Origin: an uncultured Lachnospiraceae bacterium | GTDB lineage: Bacteria > Bacillota > Clostridia > Lachnospirales > Lachnospiraceae | Direction: 5' to 3' | Length of the DNA stretch: 17,045 nucleotides | Assembly (NCBI GenBank): GCA_947631755.1 | Contig: CANRMO010000027.1 | Span: 1-17,045, forward strand | In this document: piece by piece, positions 15,257-17,045 of the stretch | How the letters are laid out: the number at the start of each line of letters is the position of its first letter | Numbering within the stretch: position 1 is the first letter of the stretch | The notes under the pieces: model-generated | Told to the model about the DNA's origin: nothing | The model's input: the letters and a program-made list of their open reading frames with translations, nothing else | Database searches by the model: none | Made by a program: the position numbers and the translations under genes

Positions 15257-15506
15257 ACTTTGTCCTGATTTCTGCAAGTGCCTCCCCCATTTCTTGACAT
15301 TTTCCCTCTGCAGCTTGCTGTCTAGAGATTTCTAAATCTCTATAAATATCCTCTCGAGATTTTGGTGGCAAGAATCTGCCGACGGCTTCGTCCACCGCTT
15401 CAAGTTCACGATTCTTAGAAAGTTTTTTCGTAAAATCTTGAATCTTGAGCAAATCCGCCTCTGGTAAGGTTTTCATCATAGAGATCGTGTTTTGAAGAGT
15501 GCTCAT
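15246..15506 (-). CDS. Antitoxin partner of the RelE/ParE toxin
   Basis: The protein has 86 residues and is preceded by a very strong ribosome binding site, GAGGAGGAGA, on the minus strand at 15511-15520. It is rich in Glu, Lys and Ala: the N-terminal part (MKTLPEADLLKIQDFTKKL) looks like a helical dimerisation or DNA-binding segment, and the C-terminal part (RDLEISRQQAAEGK...) is an acidic amphipathic tail of the kind that wraps a toxin. I do not recognise the specific antitoxin family. The call rests mainly on size, order (antitoxin first), 11-bp overlap and the partner's identity. Confidence 0.75.
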   Translation of the reverse strand: MSTLQNTISMMKTLPEADLLKIQDFTKKLSKNRELEAVDEAVGRFLPPKSREDIYRDLEISRQQAAEGKCQEMGEALAEIRTKYGL

Positions 15507-15547
15507 TCTATCTCCTCCTCTCAGATTAAAAACAATTGAATGGTAAA

Positions 15548-15570
15548 TGAGTTGATATTTACAACTTCAT
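15548..15570. promoter_or_regulatory. Candidate autoregulatory operator of the toxin-antitoxin operon
   Basis: AGTTG-N7-CAACT (15550-15566) is a perfect inverted repeat, and it extends to ATGAGTTG/CAACTTCAT with a single-base slip. It lies just downstream of the operon's -10 element, where antitoxin binding usually represses its own promoter. Confidence 0.5.
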
Positions 15571-15578
15571 CTGGCCTT

Positions 15579-15607
15579 ATTATAGCATCTTATTACGCAA
15601 ATATAAA
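15579..15607 (-). promoter_or_regulatory. Promoter of the toxin-antitoxin operon
   Basis: On the minus strand, TTTATA (15607-15602) and TATAAT (15584-15579) are separated by exactly 17 bases, and TGC precedes the -10, giving an extended -10. The expected 5' leader to the antitoxin start is about 65 nt. Confidence 0.75.
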
Positions 15608-15682
15608 TCTATTTTTTGAAAAATAAATATCTGCAAAAAACCAAATTCTGGAATCTGTCAGGCAGTCGAATATCGTCAGTAT

Positions 15683-15714
15683 TATAACACGGTTTTGCCG
15701 TTCGCTGTGTTATA
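15683..15714. repeat. 32-bp inverted repeat with perfect 8-bp arms
   Basis: TATAACAC (15683-15690) and GTGTTATA (15707-15714) are exact reverse complements separated by 16 bases, and the spacer holds a smaller CGG-TTTTG-CCG hairpin. It could be an operator, a small RNA structure or a recombinase site. It is not tied to either flanking gene by position alone. Confidence 0.5.
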
Positions 15715-15763
15715 TGGGAGTGGTGAAGGAGGAAGATAAAGAGCAAAATCAGTTAATATGTTT

Positions 15764-15781
15764 TGGTGCAAAATGGTGCAA
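15764..15781 (+). repeat. Tandem TGGTGCAA direct repeat
   Basis: TGGTGCAA at 15764-15771 is repeated at 15774-15781 with two A between. The period of 10 bases would place both copies on the same face of the helix, as for a tandem binding site. Chance is possible at this length. Confidence 0.3.
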
Positions 15782-15993
15782 CGTGTAAAATCTGCCTCTC
15801 TGCTATATGCAGCTCTGAGTTTCATGGAGCGTATTCCTGGGACTGTAAGAGTAACGTGTTTAATCGTTCGATAGCCGTGCTGGCAAAAATGATATTTTCC
15901 CTAGTATTAAAATAACAGATAGACGAGACGATATACAGATTATCAACAATTTTTGTTGTGTATTTGATTATAAAGAGAGGTTGGTGATTATGT

Positions 15994-16701
15994 ATGTCGA
16001 GGAACTATGAATTGGACAAGTTGAAAGCTGAACAAGAATCCGCATTTCAACGCAAGCAAGAAGCATACCGAAACTACGAGGATGTTCGTGACCGTGTCAA
16101 CGCCGCATATGACGCCATGCAGGCTGCATGGGAAAAACGTGTTTGCGCACGAGAAAAAATGAATCAGGAATTTGAAAAACGGAAATCTGCATATGAATAT
16201 CATGATTCAGTTTGGGAGGATTATGGACGCATCCGCGACAATAATAATTCTCAAATTGAATCGCTAAAACTTGAAGCTGATTCTGAACATCATGCTATGC
16301 AAGATTGTTTTGACCGCGCCAGTGCTGCTTATGAGTATGGGGACAAATCGGAGGCTCCTATGTGGTCACAGGAAGGCCATGAGCATAAAGAACGACGTAA
16401 TGCACTAAATGTAGAAATAAGTGAACTTGCTCGAGAAGTAAAGGACGCAAGGGCACATGCTGAACTTTATGCACCAAAAGTGGATTCATCTGCATTTCAA
16501 TCTGCTCAAGCAGAATTTGAGACAGCAAAGTCCTTGCATGAATCTGCTCAAGCAGAATTTAAATCACTAAAAGCACAAAGAGATCAACTTAAAAAAACAA
16601 CCTCATGCGCCATTCCCTCCATTTTCACTTGGAGCTGCCGCTTCGGATATGGTAGCCCGCTGTGCCTGTACTGTCTGCCGATTTTTCTAATTCTGCGTTG
16701 A
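15994..16701 (+). CDS. Coiled-coil protein of unknown function, C-terminus apparently broken
   Basis: The frame encodes 235 residues. Residues 1-200 are almost entirely charged, Ala-rich alpha-helix (for example AYDAMQAAWEKRVCAREKM and AREVKDARAHAEL) with no hydrophobic segment, consistent with a long coiled coil. Residues 169-182 and 183-196 form a 14-residue repeat, SAQAEFxxxKxxxx. At Lys200-201, coded within a run of seven A (16591-16597), character changes abruptly to a Cys- and hydrophobic-rich tail (SCAIPSIFTWSCRF...LFLILR-like), which suggests a frameshift or fusion junction. AGAGAGG (15974-15980) lies 13 bases before ATG 15994 but nine before ATG 15990, which opens a six-codon frame. 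I recall similar hypothetical proteins in gut Firmicutes but know no function. Confidence 0.6.
   Translation: MSRNYELDKLKAEQESAFQRKQEAYRNYEDVRDRVNAAYDAMQAAWEKRVCAREKMNQEFEKRKSAYEYHDSVWEDYGRIRDNNNSQIESLKLEADSEHHAMQDCFDRASAAYEYGDKSEAPMWSQEGHEHKERRNALNVEISELAREVKDARAHAELYAPKVDSSAFQSAQAEFETAKSLHESAQAEFKSLKAQRDQLKKTTSCAIPSIFTWSCRFGYGSPLCLYCLPIFLILR
16499..16560 (+). repeat. 20-bp direct repeat inside the coiled-coil gene
   Basis: An identical 20-base string occurs at 16499-16518 and 16541-16560, 42 bases apart, so the unit is exactly 14 codons (two heptads). Each copy contains the inverted repeat TCTGCT-CA-AGCAGA. The identity at third codon positions points to recent duplication rather than conserved protein periodicity alone. 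Confidence 0.75.
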
Positions 16702-16744
16702 TTTTATTTTGCATTTTACTCTGTTCTGTAACAGAATTGCTTGT

Positions 16745-16869
16745 TTATTGCGTTTTGTAGTTCCTATACGATATAAAGCGTAGTATAGGGCGTGTAGGTG
16801 GAATAGAATCCCATGTTTTTAACCATGTATCATTTAAACACTCTTCTGAATCTTTTTGTCATCTGTCAT
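16745..16869 (-). pseudogene. Damaged 5' part of a sigma-70 (ECF-like) sigma factor gene
   Basis: On the minus strand, AAGGAGGAAGG (16882-16872) precedes ATG at 16869. The frame from this ATG gives only MTDDKKIQKSV and stops. Shifting by one base within the A5 tract (16857-16853) opens 36 codons reading KDSEECLNDTW...WDSIPPTRP and so on, then stops at 16745. SEECLNDTW with W(D/N)SIPPxRP is a strong match to conserved region 2 of clostridial sigma-70 family factors, which usually have about 40 residues before this motif and over 100 after it. The gene therefore seems to have lost an internal N-terminal piece, one base in the A tract, and its C-terminal half. It is convergent with the coiled-coil gene. 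Confidence 0.6.
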
Positions 16870-16909
16870 TACCTTCCTCCTTAATTCGCGAAATTAAATT
16901 AGCTTCACT

Positions 16910-16941
16910 TTATATGACAGCAGCAAGCGCAAAACATTACA
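16910..16941 (-). promoter_or_regulatory. ECF-type promoter upstream of the sigma-factor remnant
   Basis: On the minus strand, TGTAATGTTTT (from 16941) and TGTCATATAA (ending at 16910) resemble the -35 (AAC-like) and -10 (GTC-containing) elements of ECF sigma promoters, with about 16 bases between. It sits about 40 bases upstream of the remnant's start codon. I remember similar elements before sigma-70 family genes in Lachnospiraceae, which would fit autoregulation; this is recollection, not a search. Confidence 0.45.
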
Positions 16942-17045
16942 TCTTTTCAAAAAAATTTTACAATGGCTGTCCTTGTCTTACCTTGTTGTACTTCGTTGGA
17001 TGAAGCCGTTCTTCTTAAATCTGAGTTTTGAAAAGCTGCTGTTTG

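Larger units (their letters stand above)
15608..15993. other. AT-rich interval without a convincing gene; repeats only
   Basis: No ORF here has both a believable ribosome binding site and family-like sequence. It holds a 32-bp inverted repeat (15683-15714), a tandem TGGTGCAA pair (15764-15781) and CAACAA/TTGTTG (15944-15958). A GGAGGA at 15728-15733 has no start codon at useful distance. A possible -10 TATAAA (15969-15974) for the next gene lacks a clear -35. Short frames such as MFWCKMVQ... from 15758 are probably noise. Confidence 0.6.

Noticed and set aside
15758..15877. Short frames around the TGGTGCAA repeats (MFWCKMVQ... and a Cys-rich alternative frame)
   Set aside because: They have no RBS at useful distance, no recognisable family and lie in AT-rich repetitive DNA.
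16947..17045. Open frame on the minus strand entering from the window edge (about 32 residues, ending AIVKFF)
   Set aside because: A neighbouring frame is almost equally plausible (ending KVRQGQPL), and neither shows a family motif in so short a stretch, so no gene end can be called.

Overview
The window looks like a chromosomal segment of an anaerobic, butyrate-type member of the Clostridia, most likely Lachnospiraceae. The evidence is the crt-hbd-bcd-etfB-etfA gene order, strong AGGAGG-type ribosome binding sites, moderate GC content in the first 14.8 kb, and gut-Firmicute accessory families. The species cannot be named from sequence alone.

Layout. (1) 1-4406: the distal part of a butyryl-CoA synthesis operon: the 3' end of crotonase, then 3-hydroxybutyryl-CoA dehydrogenase, butyryl-CoA dehydrogenase and the two electron-transfer flavoprotein subunits. 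It ends in a strong intrinsic terminator. A long hairpin without a U tract sits between crt and hbd. (2) 4439-6862: an XRE-type DNA-binding domain fused to a SAM methyltransferase, followed closely by a class C beta-lactamase-fold serine hydrolase and a terminator. (3) 6877-10617: a consensus sigma-A promoter, a palindromic candidate operator and two adjacent ABC exporter half-transporters that probably form a heterodimer. (4) 10663-14803: two palindromes, then a tight operon of an HSL-type alpha/beta hydrolase, a condensation-domain-like acyltransferase, a zinc-ribbon six-helix membrane protein and an AI-2E family permease. The first three look like an uncharacterised lipid or ester-modifying unit. 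(5) 14804-17045: a visibly AT-richer region with a short RBS-led ORF, a minus-strand RelE/ParE toxin-antitoxin pair with a clear promoter, about 470 bp with no convincing gene but several repeats, a coiled-coil protein whose C-terminus looks broken, and on the minus strand the promoter, RBS and damaged 5' part of a sigma-70 (ECF-like) gene.

How the genes work together. Crt, Hbd, Bcd and EtfAB carry 3-hydroxybutyryl-CoA metabolism from acetoacetyl-CoA to butyryl-CoA, with flavin-based electron bifurcation at the last step by family knowledge. The rest is accessory. The least understood unit is the hydrolase / acyltransferase / zinc-ribbon membrane protein operon. The last 2.2 kb looks like a site of insertion and decay. 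I found no rRNA, tRNA, CRISPR array or intact mobile element.
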